Below are positions 49,435 through 59,780 of a stretch of 64,000 nt of DNA, piece by piece (positions within the stretch are counted from its first letter, which is position 1; each line of letters starts with the position of its first letter). Source of the stretch: CAWAYH01 sp963786195. GTDB taxonomy: Bacteria; Acidobacteriota; Vicinamibacteria; Vicinamibacterales; 2-12-FULL-66-21. The stretch covers positions 372,001 to 436,000 of the forward strand of contig CAWAYH010000004.1 in assembly GCA_963786195.1 (NCBI GenBank), written 5' to 3'. Made by a program: the position numbers and the translations under genes. The notes beneath the pieces are model-generated. The model was not told the DNA's origin. It searched no databases and worked only from the letters and a program-made list of their open reading frames with translations.

Positions 49435-51531
49435 TCATGCGCGCATGACGATCCGTTCGCCGGTGTTCTGATCGTCGCGCTCGCTCGCGCCGGCGCGCCG
49501 GCGCAATGCTCGCGCGTATCAAGCCCGACGATCACTACCGCCTGCGCAGCGTCGGCGACGTCCAGCTGTCGCCGGACGGCTCGACGGTCGCGTTCGTCGA
49601 GCGCTTCATCGACGACCGACAGCAGCGAATCGCTCGCACATCTGGCTGCTGACGGTCGCGGACGGAGAAGCTGAAGCGCCTCAGCGCGGAGGACGCGCGA
49701 CGACTCGTCGCCGCGCTGGTCGCCGGACGGCACGGCGCTCGCGTTCCTGACCGGGCCGCCGCGGCCGTCTCGAACAGCGCGGCTTCCTGCCGACGGCGTT
49801 CGGCAGCACGCATCGCGGTCGACGCGGCTCGACGACAGGCGCGACCGAGGTGGTCGCGCGAGTACCGCGTCACCAACCATCCGCTCGCCTACCAGGGCGG
49901 TCGGCGAGCAGATCTCCTGGTCGCCCGACGGCAGCGCGCTCGCGTATCTGTCGGCTGACGAGGGCCCGGAAGGCGCCGCCCGGCGATCCGATGGTGATCA
50001 CGCGCTACGGCTACAAGTCGTGGGCGGGCATGACCGACAACCGCCGCTGGCACATCTACGTCGTCACGCTCGCGGACAAGAAGGTCCGCCAGCTGACGAG
50101 CGGCGCCGTACCAGGACCACTCGATCGCGTGGTCGCCGAAGGGCGACGAGATCGCCTACATCTCGAATCACGAGCCCGATCCCGATCGCGTGCACAACTA
50201 CGACATCTTCGCGGTGCGCGTCGCCGACGGGCGCGTCCGTCAGGTCACGAAGACGAAGGGCTGCGAGTACGCGCCCAGCTGGTCGCCTGACGGCTCGATC
50301 GATCGCCTACCTCGCCGGCGTGCGGCCGCTGACGACGCAGGAGTCGAGCGCCGAGGATCCGCACGTGTGGGTGATTCCCGCGGCGGGTGGCACCGGGCAG
50401 GCAGCTGGCGGCGTCGCTCGACCGCCGCGCGATCAGCGTGGCGTGGGCGCGCCGACGAGCCGGCGCGTCTACTTCACCGTCCAGGATCACGGCAGCACGC
50501 ACGCTCTATCGCGTCGGCGCGGACGATCGCGGCCTCACGCCGATCGTCGCGGACGCCGGACAGGTCGCCGCGTGGTCGTTCGGCCAGGGACAGGCGGCTC
50601 GCCTATGCGTTCCAGTCGGTCACGCGCGCCGGCCGAAGTCTTCGTGAAGACCGCCGCGAGCGCGCCGCAGCCAGCTCACGACGCTCAACGCCGAGATCGC
50701 TCGCCGGCCGCGACGTCTCGATCGCCGGAGGCGTTCGAGTTCGCCAGCTTCGACGGCACGCAGCGTCCAGGGGTTCCTGACGCCGCCACTCCGGCGCGAG
50801 GCCGGGCCGCAAGTATCCGGTCATCCTCAACATTCACGGCGGACCGCACGGCCAGCAGGGGCCCGCGCTTCGTGCACAAGTCGCAGGTCTACGCCGGCGA
50901 AGGCTATGCGGTCGTGATGGTGAACTACCGCGGCAGCTCCGGCTACGGCCAGAAGTTCACCGACGGCACGGTCAACGATCAGAACGGCAGCGAGTTCAAG
51001 GACGTCGCTCGCCGGACTCGACTACATCCTCGCGAAGACGCCGTACCTCGATGCGGATCGCGTCGGGCGTCGAGGGCGGCAGCTACGGCGGTCAGCTCAC
51101 CAACTGGGCCATCACGCAGACGACGCGCTTCAAGTCGGCGATCCCGTCCGCGGGCATCAGCAACCTCGCTGAGCCACGGCTATCTGATCTGGGCGCAGGA
51201 CTACACGCAGGTCGAGTGGGGCGGCCGGCACCCGTGGCAGGACGACGTCGCGAAGCGGATGTGGGAGCGCTCGGCGCTGGCCCACGTCGCAAAAGTGAAG
51301 ACGCCGACGATGTTCATCCACGGCGAGCTGGATCAGGACGTGCCGATCCAGGAAGCCGAGCAGATGTTCATCGCGCTGAAGCAGGTCGGCGTCGAGGCGG
51401 TGCTCGCTCCGCTATCCGCGCGAGGGCCACGGCCTGCGCGAGCCCGCGCACGTCGTCGACGCGCTGCGTGCGCAGCCTTGCGTGGCACGGAAGATTCTCT
51501 GAAGCCCGAGAGCAAGAGCAGCCAGAACTGA
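49435..51531 (+). pseudogene. S9 family peptidase (acylaminoacyl-peptidase type), densely frame-broken
   Basis: The start is approximate: an ATG near 49435-49445 followed by a hydrophobic stretch ending AQ, then MLARIKPDDHYRLRSVGDVQ. Propeller elements LSPDGSTVAFV, SWSPDGSALAYLSADEGPEG and WSPKGDEIAYISNHEPDPD lead to the hydrolase: NIHGGPHGQQGP, VMVNYRGSSGYGQKF, nucleophile in VEGGSYGGQLTNWA, acid FIHGELDQDVPIQEAEQ, His YPREGHGLREP. About 690 residues. Roughly fifteen to twenty single-base insertions break the frame, as in the TonB receptor before it. The triad survives, which argues for sequence error rather than decay. Probable partner of the TonB receptor in peptide use. Confidence 0.72.
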
Positions 51532-51567
51532 CCGCGGACAACACGAACCACGGACAACACGGATCTG
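51531..51567. repeat. Short intergenic repeat (CCACGGACAACACGGA type), second copy
   Basis: Directly after the peptidase stop: GCGGACAACACGAACCACGG followed by ACAACACGGATCTG. Same motif as at 5583-5610, also directly after a gene end. Confidence 0.55.
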
Positions 51568-51630
51568 ATTTGGCGGAACAGGCGGGGTGGCCTGAAGCGC
51601 AAGGCCCTGAGCTGAGATAAGCTCGGTCGC

Positions 51631-52626
51631 ATGATCGCGATCGAGATCACCGAGCCCGGCGGTCCCGAGGTGTTGAAGCCGGTCGAGCGGCCGACGCCCG
51701 CGCCGGCCGCGGGCGAAGTCCTCGTTCGCGTCGACGCCGCGGGCGTCAACCGGCCGGATGTTCTCCAGCGTCTCGGAAGATACCCGCCACCTCCCGGAGC
51801 CTCCGACATTCCAGGGCTCGAGATTTCCGGTTCTGTCGTCGCACTCGGTCCAGGCGTCACGCGCTGGCGTATGGGTGACGTCGTCTGTGCGCTGGTCACC
51901 GGCGGAGGGTACGCGGAGTACCGCGTGGCACCCGAGCCGCAGTGCCTGCCGGTACCGGCGGGCCTCGAAACCCGACAGGCGGCGGCGCTGCCCGAAACGT
52001 TCTTCACGGTCTGGACGAATCTCTTTCAGCGCGGCGGGCTCCGGGCTGGCGAGACGCTGCTCGTCCACGGCGGCACGAGCGGAATCGGCACGACGGCCAT
52101 CCAGCTCGCACGCGCGTTCGACGCTGCCGTCATTGCGACGGCCGGGACGGACGAAAAGTGCGCCGCGTGCAAGCGGCTGGGAGCCGTCGCCATCAACTAC
52201 AAGACCGAAGATTTCGTGCAGGTCGTGCGCGAGCGCACCAGCGGCCGCGGCGTCGATGTCGTCATCGACGTCGTCGGCGGTGACTACGTGCAGCGCAACA
52301 TCGAATGCCTGGCAATGAACGGCCGTCTTCTGCAGATTGGCCTGCTCGGAAATGCGCGCGCCCAGATCAATCTCGGGCCGCTCATGCAGCGCCGGCTGAC
52401 GCTCACCGGTTCGACGCTGCGCACGCGCACTGTCGACGAGAAGGGCGCCATCGCGCGGGAGCTCGAAGCAAAGGTCTGGCCGCTGCTCGCGTCAGGCCGG
52501 GTAGCTCCCGTGATCGATCGCGTGCTGCCGCTCGCGCAGGCGGCCGAGGCGCACCGGCTGCTCGAGGCGGGGGAGATTATCGGGAAGGTTGTGCTCAGCT
52601 GCCTAGTTTCCTCCCTCGTCCTTTAG
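51631..52626 (+). CDS. NAD(P)H quinone oxidoreductase of the PIG3 family
   Basis: 331 residues, frame intact. Zinc-free MDR alcohol dehydrogenase superfamily: MIAIEITEPGGPEVLKPVE, AAGVNRPDVLQRLGRYPPPP, the nucleotide-binding LLVHGGTSGIGTTAIQLARA, and family-specific LIQRRLTLTGSTLR-like segment LMQRRLTLTGSTLRTRTVDE. Reduces quinones with NADPH; cytoplasmic. The last residues (SCLVSSLVL) are encoded where a convergent small gene also ends (24-base overlap), so the native end may be slightly earlier. It marks the clean border between the frame-broken pair and the Rhs array. Confidence 0.87.
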   Translation: MIAIEITEPGGPEVLKPVERPTPAPAAGEVLVRVDAAGVNRPDVLQRLGRYPPPPGASDIPGLEISGSVVALGPGVTRWRMGDVVCALVTGGGYAEYRVAPEPQCLPVPAGLETRQAAALPETFFTVWTNLFQRGGLRAGETLLVHGGTSGIGTTAIQLARAFDAAVIATAGTDEKCAACKRLGAVAINYKTEDFVQVVRERTSGRGVDVVIDVVGGDYVQRNIECLAMNGRLLQIGLLGNARAQINLGPLMQRRLTLTGSTLRTRTVDEKGAIARELEAKVWPLLASGRVAPVIDRVLPLAQAAEAHRLLEAGEIIGKVVLSCLVSSLVL

Positions 52627-52918
52627 GATCTGTTCGACGCTCGCCTGCAGCCACGACGTGAGTTGCGTTTCATCAAGATCTAGCTGCCCTCTGCGGAATA
52701 CGAAAGAACTCGAGTGCGTCCACTATGTCATTCTGTCGCCAGAAATAGATCCTGATCTCCGAAGTGTACGCCTCGGGCTCGGCAACGACTACCTGACGTT
52801 CCGGGGCAGTGTAGCGTAGGGAGTTTTGCGCCAGCCGCGAATCGAACCTCGCCAATTCACGAGTTGTCACAGCTACCAGTGCTGCCTCGATCACGTCCAC
52901 ATCTGGCGTCTTCTTCAT
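52603..52918 (-). CDS. Small acidic protein, candidate immunity gene, one frameshift
   Basis: About 104 residues from ATG 52918 (MKKTPDVDVIEAALVAVTTR), then RFDSRLAQNSLRYTAPERQV and YFWRQNDIVDALEFFRI. The frame then ends early at 52673. Skipping one base restores RRGQLDLDETQLTSWLQASV and EQILKDEGGN with a TAG at 52603-52605. Predicted cytoplasmic. No family recognised. Position after the Rhs toxin and the size fit an immunity protein; convergent overlap with the quinone oxidoreductase. Confidence 0.5.
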
Positions 52919-52976
52919 CGAACTCGAGGGATTGTTGGTATCTTCCGGGGAGCTATCGATAGAACAGCGGGTGGAG

Positions 52977-53336
52977 TCACTGAATCAACTTCACGATGAT
53001 GATTTTCGCACCGTACCGGACTCTGGTACGATTCGTAGTCTTGGGAAGTGTCGTAGATCTTGAGAGTGTTGCCGTTGTCAAAACGAAGAGTCAACGGACC
53101 ATCCGCGGCACCAGAGACCTCGGCGATCGAGCCGCCCAAGAGTCGCATTAGCTCCGACTGGCTTACGCGTACCTCACATACTTGGTCGGGCGGCGGAGAC
53201 TGAGGATCGTGAAACGAGACGGCGCTCTCGACGACTATGCTGACATCGTTGTCGAAATGGAGGGCAAGCCCCCAAACCGGATCAAGTCCAACCGTTGCCA
53301 AGGCCGGCGCGATATGGGGTTCAGCAGCCGCACTCA
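52977..53336 (-). CDS. DUF6188-like protein, candidate immunity gene, start uncertain
   Basis: Core sequence: GLDPVWGLALHFDNDVSIVV, QVCEVRVSQSELMRLLGGSI, GPLTLRFDNGNTLKIYDTSQ, DYESYRVRYGAK after removal of one base, stop TGA 52977-52979. The pattern of 'WG-L-LxF-N' at the start and 'L-LxFDNG--L-I----DYE-Y' at the end is that of DUF6188-type proteins found near Rhs toxins. The likely start is a GTG overlapping the stop of the upstream gene (TGAGTG, about 53332-53336), with a frame change in between; not certain. Confidence 0.5.
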
Positions 53337-53912
53337 GATCTGTTCGCTTGGGAAGTTCTCCGGTCCGCCTGTGACAGTTCGAGTATCGAGGTTCACTTGG
53401 AACTCTACGCGTCGATCTGACGCTGCGTCCCAGCCGCGACCAACGATCCTGTCTGATGTGACGTCCACGAGTTCCACGCCGTCCCAGCTCAGTCGGCGTG
53501 TTCGCCACACTTCTCCCGACTCAACGACTGTAATCGCCGTCGGGTCGACAAACGCGCAGACTGGTTTCTGGTCCGTGGTCAGCGCAATCTGCATGATAGG
53601 AAATGCCGGTATTGCGAGCGCTTTCGCTGGGTCACGGCAGTCGACCACATATCCTCGTCCTCCGGCAATGACGACGAGTGTGCTCGGATCGGGTAGCGTG
53701 ATGAGCTGATCCGGCGCAGAGGTGTCAGGATACTCGAATTGAAAGATCCCTAACCAGGAGGGACGGTCACACGGCCGAAATTCCACGATAAGGCCATCGC
53801 AAGGAGTAGGGCGAATAGAACCGCCCGCAAAATACTGGATTGAGCCAGGGAATGCTGGCGATGGAAGTTCGCTTAACACCGTCGCCTCGCACCGCGTGGT
53901 TCGGACGTTCAT
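53334..53912 (-). CDS. Hypothetical protein following Rhs copy A, candidate immunity
   Basis: 192 residues from ATG 53912 (MNVRTTRCEATVL), preferred over the upstream ATG 53930 because GGAGG lies eight bases before it. Beta-rich, propeller-like sequence: SIQYFAGGSIRPTPCDGLIV, LITLPDPSTLVVIAGGRGYV, SGEVWRTRRLSWDGVELVDV, ending GGPENFPSEQI. No signal peptide. Begins about 38 bases after the tip of Rhs copy A, the place of the cognate immunity gene. No family recognised. Confidence 0.55.
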   Translation of the reverse strand: MNVRTTRCEATVLSELPSPAFPGSIQYFAGGSIRPTPCDGLIVEFRPCDRPSWLGIFQFEYPDTSAPDQLITLPDPSTLVVIAGGRGYVVDCRDPAKALAIPAFPIMQIALTTDQKPVCAFVDPTAITVVESGEVWRTRRLSWDGVELVDVTSDRIVGRGWDAASDRRVEFQVNLDTRTVTGGPENFPSEQI

Positions 53913-53949
53913 CGGCTGTTCCTCCAACATGGTTCCACCAAGAGTGACG

Positions 53950-55895
53950 TCAGAACGGACGGAAGAAGCGGTGCACGATCACGCCTTCTCTCATGCCGAT
54001 TTCAAAGAGTCCTGGCGCGCCATTGACGACTCCTGGGATCGTGAAGAGCGTGTAAGTAGGACTAATCTGTACGGGGGTCTGACTTAGAATGATCGGATCC
54101 AACTGGACTGGGAATTGATGATACCTGTCCGGCTGTAGCCAAACGCGCGGGTCATATGGGGAAGCAGCGGCATCCGCGGCGCCACGCGTGGAAGGAGAGG
54201 AGCGACCAGAGGAAGTAAGGCAGGCCGGAGGCCCATTATGAGCGGCTGGGCGCCGGGCAGTCCGAACAAGTTACCCAACCAGCACCCTTCAAGGAGCTTC
54301 ATCGGAGTCAGCTTTCGTCCCCAAATCGGGGCAAGCGACGCTCCGGCTACACCCCCGAGGCAGCCCGCGAGAGGAAGGATCAAGATTGCAGGGATCTCGC
54401 CCGTCGGATCGACGAGGTTCGTCGGTGCGTTTCCTACATATCCGTGCAGGTTCAAACCGCCACGGACGCCGAGTGGGTCTTCGGCGATGAACCGCTGCAG
54501 ACGCGCATCGTAGTACCTTGCCCGATAGTAGGTACAGGCCCGTCGCGTCCGCTTCCCGCGCCGTGAACGCGAACGAGTTGCCTGTTCCACCACCGCTCGT
54601 CGTCGTCCCGCCGAACGGCTCGTAGCTGTACTCGGTTTGAATCGTCCCCGACCCATCCGCCAGCGCAATCGTACTGCCGAGCGCGTCGGTCAGGAGGTTG
54701 CGGACGCCCCCGGCATCTGTTCGCGTGAAGTATTCGTCGATGCCGAGCCCGGTCAGCAGGTTCGCCGTCGGCGACCCGCCGCTCAATTCCTGAACCGGAT
54801 TCAGCCCGTCATACAGGAACTGCGTCGTCGTCCCGCCAATCGTCTTCGAGCGCCGCCGCCCGAACGCGTCGTACGTGAAGCTCCCGTTGACCGGACCCGT
54901 CAGCGACGTCAGCTCATTCCGCGCATTCCACGTGTAGCTTCGCACGCCGTCACTGGTGAGGTTCCCGTTGTCGTCATACGTGAACGACGTCCCGCCGAAC
55001 GCCGCGATCTGGTTCGCATCGTCGTACGTCGCCGATGCCAGCGCCGCCGGGAGGCCGGTCCTCGCGTAGCTTCCGCCGACGCTCGTGCGCTGCCCGTTGG
55101 CGTCGTACCCGTACGTCAGCGTCCCCAGCGTCGACATCCCTTGCTTGTAAGTCAGCCCAGTCAGCCGCGAATCGTCGTCGTAGGCGTACCTCGACGACGA
55201 TCCCGTTCGGCAGCGTCAGCGACGTCCGGCGGTCCGCGTGGTCGTACGCGATCGTCACCGCCGCCGTGCCGCGGGTCACGCCCGTCAGCCGGTCGGCGTT
55301 GTCGTAGGTGTAGGACACAGCCGTCTGCCCGGTCACCGTCATCGTCTCGCGACGCCCCGCGTCGTTGTACGTGTAGCTGACCGTGCCCTCCGGCGTGACC
55401 TCCTCCGTCAGCCGGTCCAGCAGGTCTGTACGTGCGCTCGATGGTCCCGGCCACGGAATCGACAATCTCGGTCGCGCGATCGCCCGCGTCGTAGGTCGTC
55501 GTGACCGTGCTCGCGTACGTGGGCGGCGTCCCGGTCGTCCCGAACCCGACGAACGTCTGTCGGTCGAGCTCGTCGTACTTGATAGGTCGTCACCTGCCCC
55601 TTGCGGTCAGTCCACTTCGTCAGGTTCCCGTGCAGGTCTGTACTCGAAGCTCTCGTCCCGGCTGAGCGGATCGGTCCGCGTCGCCACCCGGTCCATGCTG
55701 TCGTACGTCCACGTGGTCGTCTTGCCGCGCGCATCAGTCAGCGTGAGCAGGTTGCCATTCCCGTCATACGTGAAGGTGGTCTCTCCGCCCCGCGGATCGA
55801 TCGCCTTCGTCACCTGGTCCTGCGCGTTGCTACTCGAACCGCGTGACCGCGCCCGTCGCGTCGCGGACCTGGATCACACGCCCGGCCGCGTCGCT
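53950..55895 (-). pseudogene. Rhs copy A: truncated core plus toxin tip, frame-broken
   Basis: Minus strand. The 5' edge of homology to the other copies is near 55895 (AAGRVIQVRDATGAV). YD repeats follow (SYTYDNADRLTGVTRGT, LTYGYDANGQRTS, GNLTSDGVRSYTWNARNELT), then the RHS core end (YYRARYYDARLQRF split over frames, EDPLGVRGGLNLHGYVGNAP, NLVDPTGEIP). The tip has a hydrophobic segment (LPLAGCLGGVAGASLAPIWG, LLEGCWLGNLFGLPG) also found in copy D, then a unique part that after frame repair runs FPVQLDPIILSQTPVQ to VHRFFRPF, stop TGA 53950-53952. Extra bases relative to copies B and D occur at about 55196, 55430, 55575, 55636 and 55828. A displaced orphan module, not a full Rhs gene. Confidence 0.78.
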
Positions 55896-56308
55896 GCGTG
55901 CGCGGGCTGAAGGCTCTTTCGCTCCGCCGAGTGGGAGTCGTCGCAGCCCGTGGCGTTGACGCCTGCGGCCGCCCTGGCCTCGATCGGCGCCCTGTGTCAG
56001 CTCTCCCGCCAGCTGCACGCATCAGATCGATCGACACGACCGGTCGCCCGCATGCACCGCGCCCTTCGTCATCTGTCGCGATGATGCCGCTCGACCGGTC
56101 CTTTCGAACGGCGAATTCGCGAACAGTCGACCGCGCTCGAGAGCGACGAGATCGCCGACCGCTGGCGACAGTTGACGTCTCGATCGTACACGGCACGACC
56201 CGCAGTCGAACCGAGAGGTGACGTCCGTCAACGGGACTTCTCTCTCGGCCGTGTCATTTACCCAATGAAGTAGTTTTCGCGAGGCCACTGACTTCATCGG
56301 GGACCCTC
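55896..56308 (-). other. Junction region upstream of Rhs copy A, no gene recognised
   Basis: About 410 bases between the core fragment of copy A and the small genes behind copy B. Frames are open but low in recognisable protein; fragments such as VGDLVALERGRLFANSPFER read in one frame only. It is not homologous to the corresponding part of copy B (ALSKTTTFGYDLGDLVSVQT). Probably recombination debris. Confidence 0.4.
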
Positions 56309-56546
56309 TCAGGCCGAAGAAGACGCTTCATCCGAGCCCGCAACCTCGAAGGCACCGAAGGCCCAGAAAGTGACCTCGTACTTTGCGCTGTTCGGATTTG
56401 GGTGAGGACACGACAAGATGTTGCTCATCCGCGAAAGGCACCAGCTGTTCGTCGCGACCAATCACTTTCACTTCGTCGATGTTGATCTCGCCGCCGTACA
56501 TGCGAAAGACTATTGGCGCTTGACCCGGACTCTTCGCACCCGGCAC
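56309..56546 (-). CDS. Small hypothetical protein in the Rhs B immunity position, one frameshift
   Basis: Reads RMYGGEINIDEVKVIGRDEQ and LVPFADEQ. One base skipped gives NILSCPHPNPNSAKYEVTFW and AFGAFEVAGSDEASSSA, stop TGA 56309-56311. The start is uncertain (a Met at 56546 or 56496). Roughly 65-78 residues. No family recognised; second small gene behind Rhs copy B. Confidence 0.4.
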
Positions 56547-56567
56547 CTGCCCCGCGCGTGCGCGAGT

Positions 56568-56864
56568 TCAGGGCGCGGGGAAGCCAGGGTCATCATTGTT
56601 CGCCCAACGAAAGCGGTAGTCTTTGAGCCCGTAGTGGACGTCGGCCCCGATCATCGCAAAGACAAGCTGCAAGGACTGAACAGCATCCAGTCCCGCGGCA
56701 AACCGGACCTCTTCATCACCGGCTCCGACGATCTGGTACGGTGTAATGAAGTCGCCATTGGGAGTTTCTTGCGGGCAGCCGATCCTGACTCTGACTTCAC
56801 CTGGCAGTTCAGGACACTGCAATACGCGCTCGGCGATAATCGCCCCTAGCACCACGCGTGACAT
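56568..56864 (-). CDS. DUF6968-like protein, candidate immunity for Rhs copy B
   Basis: 98 residues; the ATG follows the stop of Rhs copy B directly (TAG then ATG), so the two are translationally linked. Sequence VVLGAIIAERVLQCPELPGE, VRVRIGCPQETPNGDFITPY, QIVGAGDEEVRFAAGLDAVQ and SLQLVFAMIGADVHYGLKDY, ending NDDPGFPAP, has the layout of the DUF6968 family ('RVRIG-P-P---GD---PYQIVG-GDE-VR---G-DAVQ-LQL'). Cytoplasmic. Confidence 0.65.
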   Translation of the reverse strand: MSRVVLGAIIAERVLQCPELPGEVRVRIGCPQETPNGDFITPYQIVGAGDEEVRFAAGLDAVQSLQLVFAMIGADVHYGLKDYRFRWANNDDPGFPAP

Positions 56865-59460
56865 CTAGTGCGTCCTCCGGTAGGGGAATGGCGGAATCGG
56901 ACGCCCAGCTCTACATGCAGCGTATCGTTTCGCGGCCTGCTCATAGCACGACCGACTTGCGAGGGCCCTGCAGACAGCCACGTCAGCTTCGTACATTTCC
57001 CAGCAGTCATCGTCGTCATCGTCTTTGCGCCCTCGAGTCTTCGGAGCGCGGTTCGGGTTCTGCGAACTCGGCGAACTCGATGCACTCGGACTACACCACT
57101 CCCAACCCGAGGCCAGGCAGAGTCTTTGAAATTCATGCCAATCATGTTCTAGTATCCAGACATCAAACACAACTAGATGAACCCAAGGGGGCACGACCAA
57201 CGGCCCTGGAGCGGGTGGCGGCGCGGGCATCGGAAGGGCCTGTGTCCCCGACGGATCGACAAGATCTGTAGGTTGATTTCCCACATACGCGTACAGGTTG
57301 ATCCCGCCCTGGCACCCGATCGGATCCTCTGACGCAAATCGACCGGTGATAGGATCGCGATATCTTGCGCGATTGAACATCAAGCCCGTGCCGTCTACTT
57401 CGCGCCCGGTGAAAGCAAGTGCGTTCGACGTCGAGCCCCCGGTAGTCGTTGTGTTCCCAAACGGCTCGTAGCTGTACTCCGTCTGAATCGTCCCCGACCC
57501 ATCCGCCAATGCCACCGTGCTCCCGAGGGCGTCCGTCAAGAAATTTCTCACGCCCGCCGCGTCGGTCCGCGTGAAGTATTCGTCGATGCCCAGCCCGGTG
57601 AGCAGATTCGCCGTCGGCGACCCACCGCTCAGCTCCTGGACAGGGTTCAGGCCGTCATACACGAACTGTGTCGTCGTCCCGCCGATCGTCTTCGAGCGTC
57701 GCCGCCCGAACGCGTCGTAGGCGAAGCTGCCGTTGACGGGACCCGTCAGCGAGGCCAGCTCGTTCCGCGCATTCCAGGTGTACGATCGGACGCCGTCGCT
57801 CGTCAGGTTCCCGTTGTCGTCGTAGCTGAACGAACTGCCGCCGAACGTCGCAATCTGGTTGGCGTCGTCGTACGTCGCCGATGCCAGCGCCGCCGGCAGG
57901 CCGGTCCGCGCGTAGCTCCCGCCGACGCTCGTCCGCTGCCCGTTGCCGTCGTACCCATACGTCAGTGTCCCCAGCGTCGACATCCCCTGCGTGTAGGTGA
58001 GCCCGGTCAGCCGTGAATCGTCGTCGTAGGCGTACTCGACGACGATCCCGTTCGGCAACGTCAGCGACGTCCGGCGGTCCGCGTTGTCGTACGCGATCGT
58101 CACCGATGCCGTGCCGCGGGTCACGCCCGTGAGCCGGTCGGCGTTGTCATAGGTGTAGGAGACTGCGGTCTGGCCAGCCACCGTCATCGACTCGCGCCGG
58201 CCCGCGTCGTCATACGCGTAGCTGACCGTCCCCTCCGGTGTGACCTCCTCCGTCAACCGGTCCAGCAGGTCGTACGTGCGCTCGATGGTCCCGGCCACGG
58301 AATCGACAATCTCGGTCGCGCGATCACCCGCGTCGTAGGTCGTCGTGACCGTGCTGGCATAGGTGGGCGGTGCACCAGTGGTCTCGAATCCGACAAACGT
58401 CTGCCGGTCGAGGGCATCGTACTGATAGGTCGCCACCTGCCCCTTGCGGTCTGTCCACTTGACGAGGTTCCCGTGCAGGTCGTACTCGAAGCTCTCGTCC
58501 CGGCTGAGCGGATCGGTCCGCGTCGCCACCCGGTCCATGCTGTCGTAGGTCCACGTGGTCGTCTTGCCACGGGCATCCGTCAGGGTGAGCAGATTCCCGT
58601 TCGCATCGTACGTAAAGCTCGTTTCGCCGCCCCGGGGATCAATGGTCTTGGAGATCTGGTCCTGCGCGTTGTACTCGAACCGCGTGACCGCGCCGGTCGC
58701 GTCCCGGACCTGGACGACGCGCCCGGCCGCGTCGACGAATCGCGCTTGCGTGTGCCCGAGCGGCGTCTGCACGCTCACCAGATCGCCCAGGTCGTACCCG
58801 AACGTCGTCGTTTTCGAGAGGGCCGTCGTGGCCGTCAGCACCTGCCCCGCCGCGTTCGTCGTGAACGTCGTCCCGTGGCTCAGGGCATCGGTCGTCGACT
58901 GGATCCGCCCCTGGCTGTCGTACGCGATCGTCGTCGCGTGATTCAGCGGATCGGTGGTCGAGGTGAGCTGGTTGAAGGTCGCATCGTAGGTGAACGTGGT
59001 GGTGACCTCGTCCGCCGTCCCGTCCAGCGCGCTCACGCTCGTCACATGGCCCTTGGTGTCGTACGCCGTAGCGCGTGACCCGCCGCAGCTCGTCCGTCAC
59101 CGTCTCGACCAGGTGGCTCCCGCTCACCCGCGTGTAGCTCGTCGTCTGCTCGACGGTTTCTCCAAGTGCGCGGATGTCGCTCGTCATGAACCGATCGCCG
59201 TTGAACGTCACCCGCCGCACGAAGCCCCGCGGGTTCGTGACGTCGGTCTGCGTGACCCTGACCCGCTCAGCGTGAATGCGAACTCGTAGATGCCCGTGTC
59301 CGCCTGCGTCTGCTCCTCGACCCGCCCGTTCGTGTCGTAGTCGTTGGTCAGGATCAGGGAGATATCCCGCGGATCCTCGATCGTCAGCGTCCGGTGCGCG
59401 ATGTCGTAGGTGTATCGGTCACCCTGCCGCGCGTGGGCACGCAGCAAGCTCACCCGGGCC
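56865..59460 (-). CDS. Rhs copy B: long core fragment plus toxin tip
   Basis: The longest uninterrupted reading frame of the array (56865-59045, 726 codons), extended to about 59460 across two or three frame changes (RYTYDIAHRTLTIEDPRDIS, FNGDRFMTSDIRALGETVEQ). Many YD repeats (TTTFTYDATFNQLTSTTDPL, GYDLGDLVSVQTPLGHTQAR), RHS-associated core GLMFNRARYRDPITGRFASE, and DPIGCQGGINLYAYVGNQPT before DLVDPSG. The 120-residue tip is unique: proline-rich linker (LPMPAPPPAPGP), WVHLVVFDVWILEHDWHEFQ, then a run of six Asp and a Cys-containing CWEMYEADVAVCRAL region. The 5' end is truncated relative to a full Rhs protein and has no signal. Confidence 0.85.
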
Positions 59461-59479
59461 TGGGCACGCGGCACTTCTC

Positions 59480-59780
59480 TTAGAGATCGCCCAAGTAGCA
59501 AAGAACAGCGAACAGCAGCGCCGGGGCAACCGTCAGTGCCCACCACTTGCTCCCGCGCCGCATCGCGATCACGCCGCAGACGACCGCTGCCAGCAGGACA
59601 ACAACGCAAACCTGGTAATGAGAACAGATGAACCAAATCCAGGGTCTGCCAGTGTGGTCGTCCAGGTAAAGATTGTATTCCCCGAACCCGAGCCATCCGA
59701 GAGCAGCACGAGGCTCGCGATGCCCCAGGGGCGAAGATCCCTTTCCGAGCCGCCGTCAACTCGATCTCCCAGCCATCATG
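59480..59780 (-). CDS. Small membrane protein, candidate immunity for Rhs copy C, frame-broken
   Basis: Start ATG 59778-59780 overlaps the stop of Rhs copy C (ATGA). One early frame change; then WEIELTAARKGIFA, LGWLGFGEYNLYLDDHTGRP, IWFICSHYQVCVVVLLAAVV and ALTVAPALLFAVLCYLGDL, stop TAA 59480-59482. Two membrane helices. About 100 residues. Membrane immunity proteins usually protect against membrane- or periplasm-acting toxins; inference only. Confidence 0.55.

Noticed and set aside
46401..51531. Programmed frameshifting as the main explanation for the broken TonB and S9 genes
   Set aside because: Dozens of shifts with no common slippery sequence or stimulatory structure; an artefact is more likely until reads are checked.
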